The notes under the pieces: generated by a model
The model's database searches: none
The model's input: the letters and a program-made list of their open reading frames with translations, nothing else
Told to the model about the DNA's origin: nothing
Origin: Podospora pseudoanserina
Lineage: Eukaryota; Ascomycota; Sordariomycetes; Sordariales; Podosporaceae
Length of the DNA: 64,000 bases
Assembly: GCF_035222485.1 (NCBI RefSeq)
Contig: NW_026946671.1
Coordinates: 992,001 to 1,056,000, forward strand
Direction: 5' to 3'
In this document: positions 23,444 through 34,856 of the stretch, piece after piece
Layout: each line of letters begins with the position of its first letter
Position numbering within the stretch: the stretch's first letter is position 1
Program-made: the position numbers and the translations under genes

Positions 23444-24232
23444 CTACCGACAATCCTCACAATTCTCCTTCCCCTCAATGGTACACACCTTTCCCTCCTC
23501 CTCGACTTTCTTTTCTTCTTTCCCCTTCTCTACCCCCTCCTCTCTCTTGTCCTCTCCCTCACCAGATTTGGGCTTGGAATAATCCCTGTCCACGTGCCCC
23601 AAACCCCTCCTGGGATCGATAACGTCCCTCACGCGTCTCTTGAGCTCTTTTGTTTCGGGGAATCCACCGTCGGTCTTCCTGTCCCAGAGGATTTTCGTCA
23701 GAAGCTTGACTTGATCGCTACTCCCGGCTTCAGTAGTAGTAGCAGGAGAAGAGGTGGTGATCTCGACGACGAATACACCTCCGGTTGACGGCTGGAGGGC
23801 AACTTCGCCTAGGGAGGTTGAGAAGGTTGATAGGAGCTCTTGGGCGAACTTTGAGGGGTTGTTGTGTTAGTTGAAGGCTAGCGAATCTATTGGGAGGGTG
23901 AGGAGTGGCGAAGTGCTGGTGTGGTATACATCGGCGGGGAATGAACTGTGCCAGGCGATATAATAGTATGAGGTGCAGAAGAAGAAGAAAAAAAGCAGAT
24001 CAACTCCCTGAATTTGAAAGAAGAGCTGGATCTGGACAGCAAAACACAGGGGGCGTTTAGGAAATAGTTCTCCCAAGTTCAACCGACAAAAACGGTTCGA
24101 GACGATGCAATGAGAAAAAGAACTCACATAAGCAGCCCTCAACATCCACTTGCACTGCGTACAAAACTGTATCGTCACCCTCGGCAGTCGGGTCGTCGTG
24201 GCCGTACTTTCGGTAACCTGCTGCTCTGCCAT
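23444..24232 (-). CDS. SelW/SelT/SelH (Rdx) family thioredoxin-like protein
   Basis: Two exons, 24232-24128 and 23848-23444, are separated by a 279 nt GT-AG intron, the longest coding intron found here. The product is 169 residues. The diagnostic beta-strand plus CxxC is near the N-terminus: VTIQFCTQCKWMLRAAY, with C24 and C27. Fungi lack selenocysteine, so both positions are Cys. Exon 2 continues the Rdx fold with FAQELLSTFSTSLGEVALQP, GGVFVVEI and LLTKILWDRKTDGGFPETKE, then RRVRDVIDPRRGLGH. A Lys/Glu-rich tail ends in CTIEGKENCEDC, giving a second Cys pair. Members are thought to act as small redox proteins; the substrate is unknown. The splice restores the family motif spacing exactly. Confidence 0.85.
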
Positions 24233-24326
24233 CGTGTCCCGATTTGCTGGTTGCCAAACAATGTCAAACCGATGGCTGGCGGATATGCGTGATGAGTTGT
24301 CTCCCCCGTTCGTTTAACAAAGACGC

Positions 24327-24350
24327 ACATACATACATACATACATACAT
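24327..24350. repeat. Tetranucleotide microsatellite (ACAT)6
   Basis: Six perfect ACAT units in non-coding DNA upstream of the SelW-like gene. Confidence 0.9.
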
Positions 24351-24517
24351 TAGGAAAGCAGACTAAAAAAGCGGTACCTGCATAAAATGGGTACGTAAAC
24401 TGCGTCATTCGACTTGCAGAAAATCCACTCTCTCAAAACGTTTTTCCCATATTGAAGATCACTTTTATAACTCTCCTTCAAAACATCCCCATGGCAAGAC
24501 ACAATTTCACATCGCAA

Positions 24518-24543
24518 ACACACACACACACACACACACACAC
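24518..24543. repeat. (AC)n dinucleotide microsatellite
   Basis: About thirteen perfect AC units in non-coding DNA. Confidence 0.9.
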
Positions 24544-25557
24544 GTTTAAAGTTTAATAGTGGTATATCTTCATTCGCCTTTCTTCAGTCCTCATTCGTGA
24601 ACCCATTTAGCAGGAACCCACACCATGGGCTAAAAAAAAAAACACAATAACCATAGCGTACTTTATATACAGAGAGCCCGAGAGGGAAAAAAAACAGACC
24701 AGATATAATAATAAGAAATAATAAGGGGGTGTTGTGTGGTCGGGGAGGAGAGGGAGAGAGAGGGTGAAGAGAAGAACAAAAACAGGGGGAGCTTTGCAGA
24801 GACGGGCAACGACAAGAGAGCCGAGCTACAGCTACAACTTTGGGGGAATAGTCAAAACAGCAAAAAAACAAAACTAAGAAGGAAGAAAAAAAAACAGGAA
24901 GGAAGTTTTAGGTATTACAGGCCGAAAAGCTGCACAGTCTGTCCGTCCGAGACCTTCCCTGCCGAAAAAGAATTTGCGATTCGCCGTCAAAGGTAGGGTC
25001 ATAGTAGAAGAAAATAAAATAAAAAGGTTCCGAGAAAAAAAAAATGGGCTATGAGTTTTGGTGTTTTGAGGGCGTAATCGTTGTAGGAAAAGCCGTTGCT
25101 GTCGTCGTTCTCGATCCTCCCCACCTTTTTTTTCTTGCTGTGGATGCCCCCCACCCCCTCCCTCCCTCTCCTCTCTCTTTGCTTGGTTTGCCATGGGTCA
25201 AGGTGAAAGTTGAGGTCTGTCCGTCCGTGCTGGATCGTGAGTGAGAGCGATGGCGGTTTGGTTGTAGGAAAAGAAAAATCATCGGTCGCTGTCCTCCCAG
25301 TTCCATCCAACGCGCATGTCCCATTTTTGTCGGCCCAAATTCCACCCAATCCGAATGCTCCTAAAATACCAAAAGACGTTTCTGTTCTCACAAAGCCTTT
25401 TCGTCGGGGTCGAGGCGGAATAATCGAACAAGACACCGGCGAAAGAGGGGGTGCACCACATCAAAGACACTCAGAAAATACACAGCCGATTCCGAGCTGT
25501 GCCAGGGACACGAGCAAAGGGTCTGCGCTTCCGACTCGACATGTTCTGTAGCTCATC

Positions 25558-25899
25558 CTACATCACTACACAGCAGCCGTTGCTCTGTTGTGGTGCGTAG
25601 GGATCCTCGCCCTTTGGCACAGGACCCCAGACGCTGGGCACCATGTAGTCTCTGGTGCTGTTGCAATAGGCGATGATACTAGAGAGGAATGCGCGTCAGT
25701 AAGGGGATACGACGCGATGCGGGTGTGGTGCGCCCTACCTCTTCGATGCTTGGCTTACGGGGATGCGCTCTCTTTCGAGATCTTCACGTAGCCGATTGTT
25801 CAATTCTGTCAATCGACGAAGCTTGAGATCCGCCATGCTCTGCTTGGTCTTCTTGATCTGCGACGGGTCGCCGACATCGCGCGATGTGTATTGGGGCAT
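25558..25899 (-). CDS. Heterotrimeric G-protein gamma subunit
   Basis: Two exons, 25899-25739 and 25678-25558, with a 60 nt GT-AG intron, encode 93 residues, the usual length of fungal G-gamma. The core MPQYTSRDVGDPSQIKKTKQ is followed by SMADLKLRRLTELNNRLRED, the coiled-coil helix that pairs with G-beta. The second exon has AYCNSTRDYMVPSVWGPVPK and ends SNGCCVVM, a CaaX box (CVVM) predicted to be farnesylated, with an adjacent Cys that may be palmitoylated. Methylation by Ste14 (3565-4485) is expected. The frame stays open upstream for another 99 codons to an ATG at 26196, encoding a Pro/Ser-rich extension. I chose the inner start because it matches family length; the 192-residue form is an alternative. 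Confidence 0.9.
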
Positions 25900-27706
25900 C
25901 TTGGGAGGTTTTCTCGGTGCTGACTTTGGGGTTCCAGCAGAGTCGCGCTTAGGAATTAAGGGGAGAGACGTTGGTGGCGGCTTCCTTTCTGGCTTGGCAG
26001 AAAAAACTGGCGACCGAGGCCGGCCGTTGGGTATTGATGAAGGAGAATTAACTGGCCGCGATGGCTCTTGTTGCTCTGATTGCTGCGGCGGCTCACGGGG
26101 GCTGGCGTCGTTGATGTCGCCCTGGTGCTGCGGCTCGGCGGTCGGAATCCGCGACGACGCCGATGAGTCGTGAGATTTTCGTGGCTGCTGGTCCATTACC
26201 GCGTGTCAGTGACCCTATCGCAATGTTTCAAACGAATTGTGCTTTGATGGATGGTGATTGATGCTGTCGTCTTCCAATCCAATTGAAAAGGCTAGAAGGG
26301 ACGGGTCGCACAGTTTGTTCTCCATTGCTGGAGACGGGAAGCTGGCACTCACCTGTGTTCAAAGCAGATAAAGGCCGTGTTTCGGTTGTGGCGGTTGTCA
26401 AGGAATGAATGGATTGAAGAGAAAGAGGCGCGCGGATGACTGGTATGCGATTGCCTCGATTGACCACAAGCTGGTTGGAATGGGCGGATGGGCGGATGGG
26501 ATTGGCGAAGCGACACACGGCGAGCGGGAGCAAGAACTCGGGAAGGGGGTTGATTCAGGAATCTCTCTCTCTTGCTCAGGAGCGGGTGATGGTCCGTGCT
26601 GACTGCCTACTACCAAAAAGCTGGGCGAAAAGTAAATGAGATGTCCAGGGGAGGTTAGATTAGCCCGATAGCAAATCATACGACCAATTAACGCATCTCG
26701 GGGGTGAGCATGTAGTGAATCCTCTGTCTGTTTAGATGCAATAGATATCTTCTAGGTACAATAGATCCCGTTTTCTATTCTCCGAGAGAATTGCCCATTC
26801 AATCAATATCCAGAATACCGACCGACTATTGACATGTCGTGCTCTTTTGCAGGCGTCATCGACTGACCTCTAGCGACCTAGCTAAGAGGTGTCCGACAGG
26901 TACATGGCGGGCCCCCATCCAGTGGCTAGCTACTCGCGCATGCTTGCAGCAGCTGAGGGTTTTTGCTGTTTCATGGACGGGGAACCTTGACCTCTGTCTC
27001 TTCTCGAGAGCTTGTCTCGGGATAAGAGCAAACTGGGTCTTTCGAGATTCGACATTCTCGGGCCGCTTTCTCAGACCGATACTGTACCAATGCCGACAAC
27101 TCCCTTCTGATGATGCCTTTCTGCGCATCCGCTATGACTGCAAGGTCTACAACGATGGCTCTCGGCCGCATGAGGCACCGACAATGTGCCTTGGCAGAAG
27201 CGTTTTGACATTGTTCTCGACGCCTTTTTGCCTAGGGCCCCGCAATGTGCATATAAGGGAGAAGAGCCCCACCACGGCCAAGGTTGCAGTGCAAAGTCCA
27301 AAACAACAACGGAAGCCCCAAAGTTTGTGCTCTGCTCAGCGAGGTGAAGAGGCTGCCCTGTCAAAGAGCAAGACAAACTCGCCCGCGAGAGCATACTCTT
27401 TAGGCCTTCCCAAGTAGTTTCTGGCAACTGAAATCAAATACACCGCTCTTGGTGCTGAAAACCACATCCATTTCCAGGCTGCCGTCACGTGACCCACGGT
27501 ACAATTTGAACCCACAAATTTAAGCAAACGGTGCCAACTGCCCTGTCAGGGCTTCGACCAACGCAGCATTCTCCACGAGGCGAAAAAAAATCTCTGGTAC
27601 AGGCCGGCCAAGTCGCAAGCAACCCCTCACGCCGCCTTGCGCTGCTCTTCCAGAAACCCATTAAACTTCCTCGAGACCTGCCAACGCGCAGAGGAGGTTG
27701 CCCATC
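25900..27706. promoter_or_regulatory. Divergent region, G-gamma / eIF3a, with open N-terminal extension of G-gamma
   Basis: The left 297 bp (25900-26196, minus strand) are an open in-frame extension of the G-gamma frame. The remainder has open frames up to about 190 codons (26839-27417, plus) but none looks protein-like. The right end carries the eIF3a leader. Confidence 0.4.
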
Positions 27707-30700
27707 ATGGTGAGTCGCGATCCTGTTCTACATAACCCCCACCGGAAGGCAGCTATCTCGACTATCTCGCCTGCAAATGCCCATATCGACTGCCCCCCCT
27801 CCCCTCCTCCCCGCCGCCGCCTCTACTACACCTTGTCGTCATCTGTCACTACGCCGCCGTCGGACGGGCCGATTATGACCACGAACACCTCGACTGACCT
27901 TCTCATAGCCTCCCCCACCCCATCAGAAGCCCGAGAATGTTCTCAAGAGGGCCCACGAACTCATCGGAGTTAACCAGGCCCCCGCGGCGCTCACCCTCCT
28001 CCACGAGCACATCACATCGAAGCGGTCTCGCAATGTCCCCATCACATCGTTGGAGCCTGTGATGCTCCTGTTGGTCGAGCTCTCGGTCGAACAGAAGAAG
28101 GGCAAGCTCGCCAAGGATGCTCTCTACCAGTACAAGAATATTGCTCAGAACACCAATGTTGGCACGATCGAGGTGGGTTATGAGTGGAGTCAAGTTGGGT
28201 TATATTGCCGGTATTGACAAAAATACTGCAGCTTGTTCTCAAGAAGTTCATCGAGTTGGCTGCCGAAAAGGTCACCGCTGCTCAGCAAAAGGCCGACGAG
28301 GTTCAGTCCAGCATCGAGGCGACCACCACCTCCGACAACGTTGAGGATCTCGAAGCCAGCGAAACCCCCGAGTCCATCCTCTTGGCCACCGTCTCCGGCG
28401 AGCAGTCCCGGGATCGTACCGACCGTGCCATTGTCACCCCCTGGTTAAAGTTCTTGTGGGAGGCGTACCGCACAGTTCTGGACATTCTCCGCAACAATGC
28501 TCGTCTCGAGTTGCTCTACCAGAGCACTGCCATGCAGGCGTTCGACTTCTGCCTCAAGTACACCCGCAAGACCGAGTTCCGCCGTCTTTGCGAGCTTCTC
28601 CGCAACCATGTCCAAACTGCTGCCAAGTACTCGGCTCAAATGCATGCCATCAACTTGAGCGACCCGGATACCCTGCAGCGCCACCTCGAGACTCGTTTCC
28701 AGCAGCTTAACGTGGCGGTCGAGCTTGAGCTCTGGCAGGAGGCCTTCCGCAGTGTTGAGGACATCCACACCCTCCTCAACCTGAGCAAGCGCCCCCCCAA
28801 GAACATCATGATGGCCAACTACTACGAGAAGCTCACCCGTATCTTCCTCGTCGGCGAGAACTACCTGTTCCACGCTGCTGCCTGGTCCCGCTACTACAAC
28901 TTGCTCCGCCAGTCTGCTGCCATTGTTGCGGCCGGTGGCAAGAAGTCCGAGAACCCCCCAACCAGCGAGGCTGATCTCCAGAAGGCTGCCACTTTCGTCG
29001 TTCTCTCGGCCCTGTCCATTCCCGTCATCAGCACCTCCCGCTCCCGCGGTGCCATGGTCGACTTCGACGAGGCTCGCAAGAACAAGAACTCGCGTCTCAC
29101 TCACCTCCTCGGCATGTCTCAGGCCCCTACCCGTGCGCTCCTCTTCCGTGATGCTCTGTCCAAGTCTTTGATCCGCCGCTGCCGCCCCGAGATCCGCGAC
29201 CTCTACAACATTCTCGAGGTCGACTTCCACCCCCTCTCGATTTGCAAGAAGATCTCCCCCATCTTGGCCAAGATTGGGGCCGATGAGGAGATGCAAAAGT
29301 ACATCATTCCTCTTCAGCAGGTCATCCTCACTCGTCTCTTCCAGCAGCTTTCTCAGGTGTACGAGACTGTCGACCTGGACTTTGTCGAGTCCCTAGCTCA
29401 GTTCCCCGAGCCTTTCCAGGTTACCCGCGCCACGATTGAGAAGTTCATCATGAACGGCAACAAGAAGGGTGATCTCGCCATCCGCATGGACCATGCCACC
29501 GGTGTCCTTAGTTTTGATGCCGATGTTTTCTCCTCCGCCAAGGCTGCCCACGCTGGCTCCTCTGCCGGCTCTGCTGAAAGCGAGACTGGCTCCGTTCAGC
29601 GTCTCCAGAGCACTCCTTCCCAGATTGTCCGCTCTCAGCTCACCCGCGTCGCCGAGGTTCTTTACACCACATGCCAGTACATTGATCCCAAGTTCAACGA
29701 GGCCCGCATCCAGGCTCGCGATGCTGCTTTCGCTCGTGCCAAGGCTGGTGCTGAGAAGGAGCACCTCGAGATCCTCGCCAGAAAGGAGATTATTCAGAAG
29801 CGCAAGGACAAGGCCTCTGAGGCTCAGGCCGCCCGGGATAAGGAGAACGCTCGCAAGAAGATGGTTCAGGAGCAGCTTCTCCAGCAAGCCGAGGCTGCCC
29901 GTTTGGCTGAGGAGCAGAAGCTTCGTGAAGCCAAGCGTCTCGCCAACGAACGGGAGCAGATCAAGCGCAAGGAGGTCGAGAGCATGCTCAAGGATATGAA
30001 GCTTGAGGATCTGGCTGGTGAGGACCTCGATACCCTGGACAGCAACAAGATCCGCATGATCAAGCTGCAGCAGCTTGAACGTGAGAAGAACACGGTTGCC
30101 GAGAAGCTCCGCATCACCGGCAAGCGTCTTGACCACTTGGAGCGTGCTTTCAGAAAGGAGGAGGCTAAGAAACTCCCCGAGGACTATGCTAAGCAGCGCG
30201 AGCGTGATCTCAAGGCCTATGAGTTGACTAAGGCCCAAACTCTCAAGGAGGCCGAGGAGAAGCACAAGGCTGATGTCGAGATCAAACACCGCCTGTCTCG
30301 CCTGATGCCATTCTACGAGTCATTCAGATCTAACCTCCACGAGCGCCGCCGCGACGAGTTTGAGAAGAGACGTCGTGATGCCGACCGCGAGTTGGAGAAG
30401 ATGATCAATGCTCGCAAGAAGGAGTACCGCGATCGCAAGATCCGCGAGAAGAGGGAGCGTGAGGAGAAGGAGCGTGCCCTCCGCGAGGCCGAGGAGCGTG
30501 CCGCCAGGGAGAAGGAGGAGGAGGAGAGGAGAAAGGAGGCCAAGAAGGAGGAGATGGCCAGAATCAAGGAGGAACGCGAGAAGGAACGCGAGAAGGCTCG
30601 CGAGGCCCAGGCCCGCCAGCAACAACGCGAGGAGGAAGCCATGGCCCGTCGCAAGGCCGAGAAGGCTGCCGACACTGCTCCTATCCGCCGGGAGATTCCA

Positions 30701-31159
30701 CCAGTGGAGGCCCCCTCGGCCGCCGGCCCCCCCCGTATTGCCCTTGCCGGCAACAGACCCAGCTGGAGAGAACGCGAAGCGGCCAAGGCTGCCGGTGGTG
30801 CCCCACCAGAGCCCGCTGCCGCCGCTCCTCCTCCGGCCAGAGCTCCTCCTGTCGAGCGGACCGACTCCAACGAGCGCCCTCCTGCCGCTGGTGGTCCTCC
30901 CCGCCTCGCCCTTGCTGGCAAGACTGGAGGCTCCAGCTGGCGTGAGAGAGAGGCTGCTAGAGCTGCTGGCGGTGGTGCTCCCATTCCCGAGCGCCCTGCT
31001 CCTCAAGGCAGAGTGTCTTCTGGTCGCGGTGGTGCCCCCATTGAGAGGGAAGGTTCCGGCCGTGGTGAGCCTGCCAAGGATGGTGCTACTCCTGAGCCCC
31101 TGAAAGCTAGCGGCGCTCCGGGCAAGTATGTTCCCAAGTGGCGGAGAGATAATGCTTAA
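27707..31159 (+). CDS. Eukaryotic translation initiation factor 3 subunit A (eIF3a/Tif32)
   Basis: Three coding exons, 27707-27709, 27909-28172 and 28232-31159, with GT-AG introns of 199 and 59 nt, encode 1064 residues. The first coding exon is just the ATG. Splicing then yields [20 protein letters not shown], the known N-terminus of fungal eIF3a. The N-terminal helical repeats and PCI domain (to about residue 520) scaffold the eIF3 core. From about residue 560 the protein becomes a long Lys/Glu/Arg-rich helix (for example [19 protein letters not shown]) that contacts eIF3b and the 40S subunit near the mRNA entry. The C-terminal tail is Pro/Ala/Gly-rich and holds two copies of SWREREAA(K/R)AAGG, ending [11 protein letters not shown]. 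Codons are strongly C/G-ending throughout, as expected for high expression. Confidence 0.95.
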
Positions 31160-34100
31160 ACAAAAGCGGGCATGTATTGGGAGTTTCTGGCATTTTTCTG
31201 TTTCCCTCCATCTCTCGCGCTTGCTGAGTTCCGGTTCATACATGACACACATGACATGCGACACGAAGGATGGGCATGATGCAGCTTCTTCTGGAGTTTT
31301 GATTTCTGGGTCTGGAAGGGGTACGGGAAAGAAAAGGTTTTTATTTTTTCGGTCCTTGATCCTTTTTCCTTGCTCCGGATTTGCATGTGTGTAGAAGTAG
31401 CATTTCGCGTCATTCGATAGCGAAGGGAGGCAGGGGCAGCAATGAACAAAAGTGATTGCTGCGTTAGGAAGAATGATAGGGATGGATGAGGTTGTGTTTT
31501 ATTTTTGCTGTTGAGTTGATGAATATAAATTGCATGGCATGTGTGTATTGTTTTGCTGTGTATGAGTTGTGAAGGTAGGCATAAAACCACGTCGGCACTC
31601 GTGTGAGAAAGTTCGGACTGAGGCCAGTGATCGACAATTCCAGATACCGGGGAAGATCATCATCAAGCCGTGGCTACCACAACCCACCCGCTCGACTGAC
31701 AATCGCGAATCGCAACGAGCTACCCGATCTGGCGCCATCGGATGCTGAAGATTGTTGTCGATCACTTCCTCATAGGGCTTGATGCAATCTAGAACTTAAT
31801 TGACTGAACATGGCGTGGGATCCCGTGCCGTTGAGGGGTCCAATATTGACCTTTTCAACACCCACTGCACCATGGATAGAAAAGTAGCAGGCAGGCTTTC
31901 GCAGGGCCACTTCCTTCGGTGAGAGGAACATGGCATGATGAGGGCATCATGATATCTAACACGAGGAAATGCTACCCACACTTTTGATTGGGGGGCGGGC
32001 ATGCGGTTGTGTGGCAGCGATGAGTCTGTGGAAGTATGGATTTATGCACAGTGGTTAGGGAATTTTCGCAAAGTTGACAGCCCTCCGGCGTGTTGGATGT
32101 ATCTGAATTCCAGGATGTTTTTGGTTTATACTTATTTGATCCTTCTCTCTTCAGACTCCACATTGAGTTCCGAGAATGGCAGTCTCGTCGTCGTCCTCTT
32201 TTGCACAGACATCTTTTCTTTTACCTAACAAATACGTCTTGGGAAATAGAGCGCAGTGAAAAGTTAGGCTGAAACGTTTTATTTTCTCGTCTTTTTTGAC
32301 TATTGTCCTTGGTATTTCTTTGGCTGTTCTTCCGTGGTAATTGAGGCTGTGATGTGTTTCAGTTGAGCCCACCTACCTCCTGCCAAAGGTGAAAGAACGA
32401 AGGATGGAAGCCAAGATGAGCTCTGAAATAATGTTTCGCTCCCTGTTTACGGGGTAGACACCCTCCAGTGGCGAAAGAACCCCGCGCCAGAAGCCATATC
32501 TTCTCGAACAAATCTCGTTCATCATATTCCTCTCGGCTTCGCCTGTTTGAAGCGATACATACACGTGGCCCAGCACAAAACGAACGGTCTTTGAAACTGA
32601 AGAAACAGCTGCGATCGGTTGCCCGGCGGAAGTTGATGCCCAAGCCAAAAAGCTAGCGTTCAGACCCTTGCTCACCTGAAAAGCTGCCAATTGCGGCCAG
32701 AAGGACGTTTTGCTGGAAGGAGAAAAAAGGTTGGGGAAGGGGTGGTGGTTAGCTCGTATGCACGGGCAGGGTAGCTTTTTTTGTGATGGGATGAGGTGTC
32801 GTGCTACCCCGCAGCCACATCGGAAGATATGGGCAGCCGTGTGTGAGATCACGATCGGTGATGGGTGTGGAGGGGGGTGTACTGCAGATGGATGGGTTAG
32901 GACGTAAAAAGAAGCGGTGATGGTGATGGTGACTTGTTACGACTACCTCAGCCCTAAGAACTCAATAGTCCGGTCAAGGCCGAGAGAAAGACGCTATAAT
33001 AATACTCCGTGAAGTGCTGGCTGGTATGGAAGTGCTGCGAACGTTCGGTGGGTTGTACGGTGGGTTTTTGTGGATGAGGAACAGGGTGGACAAGCTCATA
33101 TAAATCCGGAGTCCTTCACTGCTGTGTAGATTAAAAGCTGAAAGAGAAAAAAGATTGTGATGATGACGGGGTGTGTGTGTGTGTGTTGTGTGTGTTGCCA
33201 ACCCGGAGTTTGGGTAGGTTGTCTCTTCTGATGGCTCTGTTGTACAAATATTTTTCTCTTGGGAAGAGCGGAAATTGGCGTCTGCATGGTGCGTCGTCTG
33301 CATGACAGGAGATATTGCAGCAGTTGGGGGTAGGACGCCCTCTACATGAGTGGCTCATACCAGGTCGTAGTGCAGCATAGCTCTCCAGTCCCCAACACGA
33401 CGCCAACTCTCTAGGTGCAGCTTCCAGCTGAGAACTTGTACGCGAGCTTTTCCAATAACTTCAAAATGGGCGCGTCTCGTGGGCAAACATCTTTCGATGT
33501 GAGGGTCTATTTGATCATGTCTGTCAGCTGACGGGGAGGCCACCTCAATGGCCAAGGAAAGGCTGAACAGAGCCTGAAAGAAAGAAGAAATAAATCAAAA
33601 AAGGCTCGGCATTGAAGCTGGGAGCGAGCGAACAGAGCTTGAATCGTGATCTGGTGGGGTCGTCGAGGATATGCCGTAGCGGTTGATCAATTTCAGGGGG
33701 TGGTTTTCTTCGCTTCTCAGTTGACAGGCAGCCTTAATCGGGGAGAACCCGGGATTTTGGGTCCGTCTCTCTGTTGTTTTCTTCCCCAGAAAATCAATGA
33801 ACAGAAGGACGAATGAAGAGACAGAAATACCCATTGCGTGCTTGAATTCTCCTGTGAGATGCCCGTCGCTGACATCAGGGCTTGCCCCCCTTCCCTCCCG
33901 TCAAATCGATCGAGGCTGTGAGATGCAGAGAAAAAAAAAAAGGGGGTCGATGCGTTCAGGGTCCAAGCTGGCAAGGGTTGGAGGGGGTCTGGCCAAAGCG
34001 GGTGTGGAGAACGGGAGCTGCAGGTACGCCGACCAATGGCAGGGTTCTTAAGCACGTCGACTTTTCTTCTTTGGGACGACCTCTTCATCTCCACAGGCGC

Positions 34101-34856
34101 TCTGTGCGACAACAGCAAGCTCTGCGAATGACTGCAAACCTACCCACTTGGGTCCCCAAGCTGAAGGAGCAACACGTCAAGAGAGTCACATTGACAATGT
34201 AACCGACCGTCCATCCCGCGGTGGAGTGTGTGTCCGAACCCGAGCAGCCTTCCCTCTGGTTTAGTCTCTCGTCTTCACTGTTTATTTTGGGTTCTAGGAG
34301 TAGAGATGAAGGACTGCTGTTCCGCTGTCGATGTGCCGCCGCCAGGAACAAGAACAATGTCTCAGAGACATGTGCTGTGGCGGCTTAGAATGGGTCGATG
34401 AGGCTCTCTCCCCGGGTGCGTTGCTTCCATCACGCCGCTCGTCTACGGGTACCTGATTTGGGGCTTTTGGGCTTGCCGAAGTTGCCAAAAACAGACCATC
34501 GACGAGGCCCGGAAATCGGATATTGGGTACACTCTAGAGCCAAGCTTTCCACGTCTCTTCTGCCTTGACCCTTGGTGTCGAAGCGCTACCACGGTGATGG
34601 CTTGGCCCACCTTCCATGGATCCAATAGTGTGCGGATGCTTCCCATGCCATGTCGGCGACGGGATTGGGGAGGGGGAGGGGGGAGTATTTACATAAGACC
34701 AGCTTCCCGACTTCACGATGCTTTCTCTTTTTTTTTTCTCTTGCTCTTCAGGGTCTTCCTCACAGCCGCGAACACGACAGTGATACCTAATCAACTAATC
34801 TACGACAAGGCCTCTTTACTTGTCGATACATTCGTTCTTTTCGACTTTGTTGAAAT
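31160..34856. other. 3.7 kb stretch without a recognisable gene
   Basis: No frame here resembles a protein family on either strand. The left end is the eIF3a 3' region and the right end the WSC-gene leader. A short GT-rich run lies near 33170-33200. The size suggests a long leader with introns or a non-coding transcript, but nothing in the sequence proves either. Confidence 0.4.

Larger units (their letters stand above)
24233..25557. other. 1.3 kb intergenic region, SelW-like promoter and G-gamma 3' side
   Basis: No supported gene. Two simple repeats lie inside (24327-24350 and 24518-24543). The rest includes long A-rich runs near 24850-25050. Confidence 0.4.

Noticed and set aside
26839-27417. 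192-codon open frame on the plus strand upstream of eIF3a
   Set aside because: Sequence is Cys/Arg/Leu-rich in a random manner with no motif; it fits promoter DNA better than a gene.
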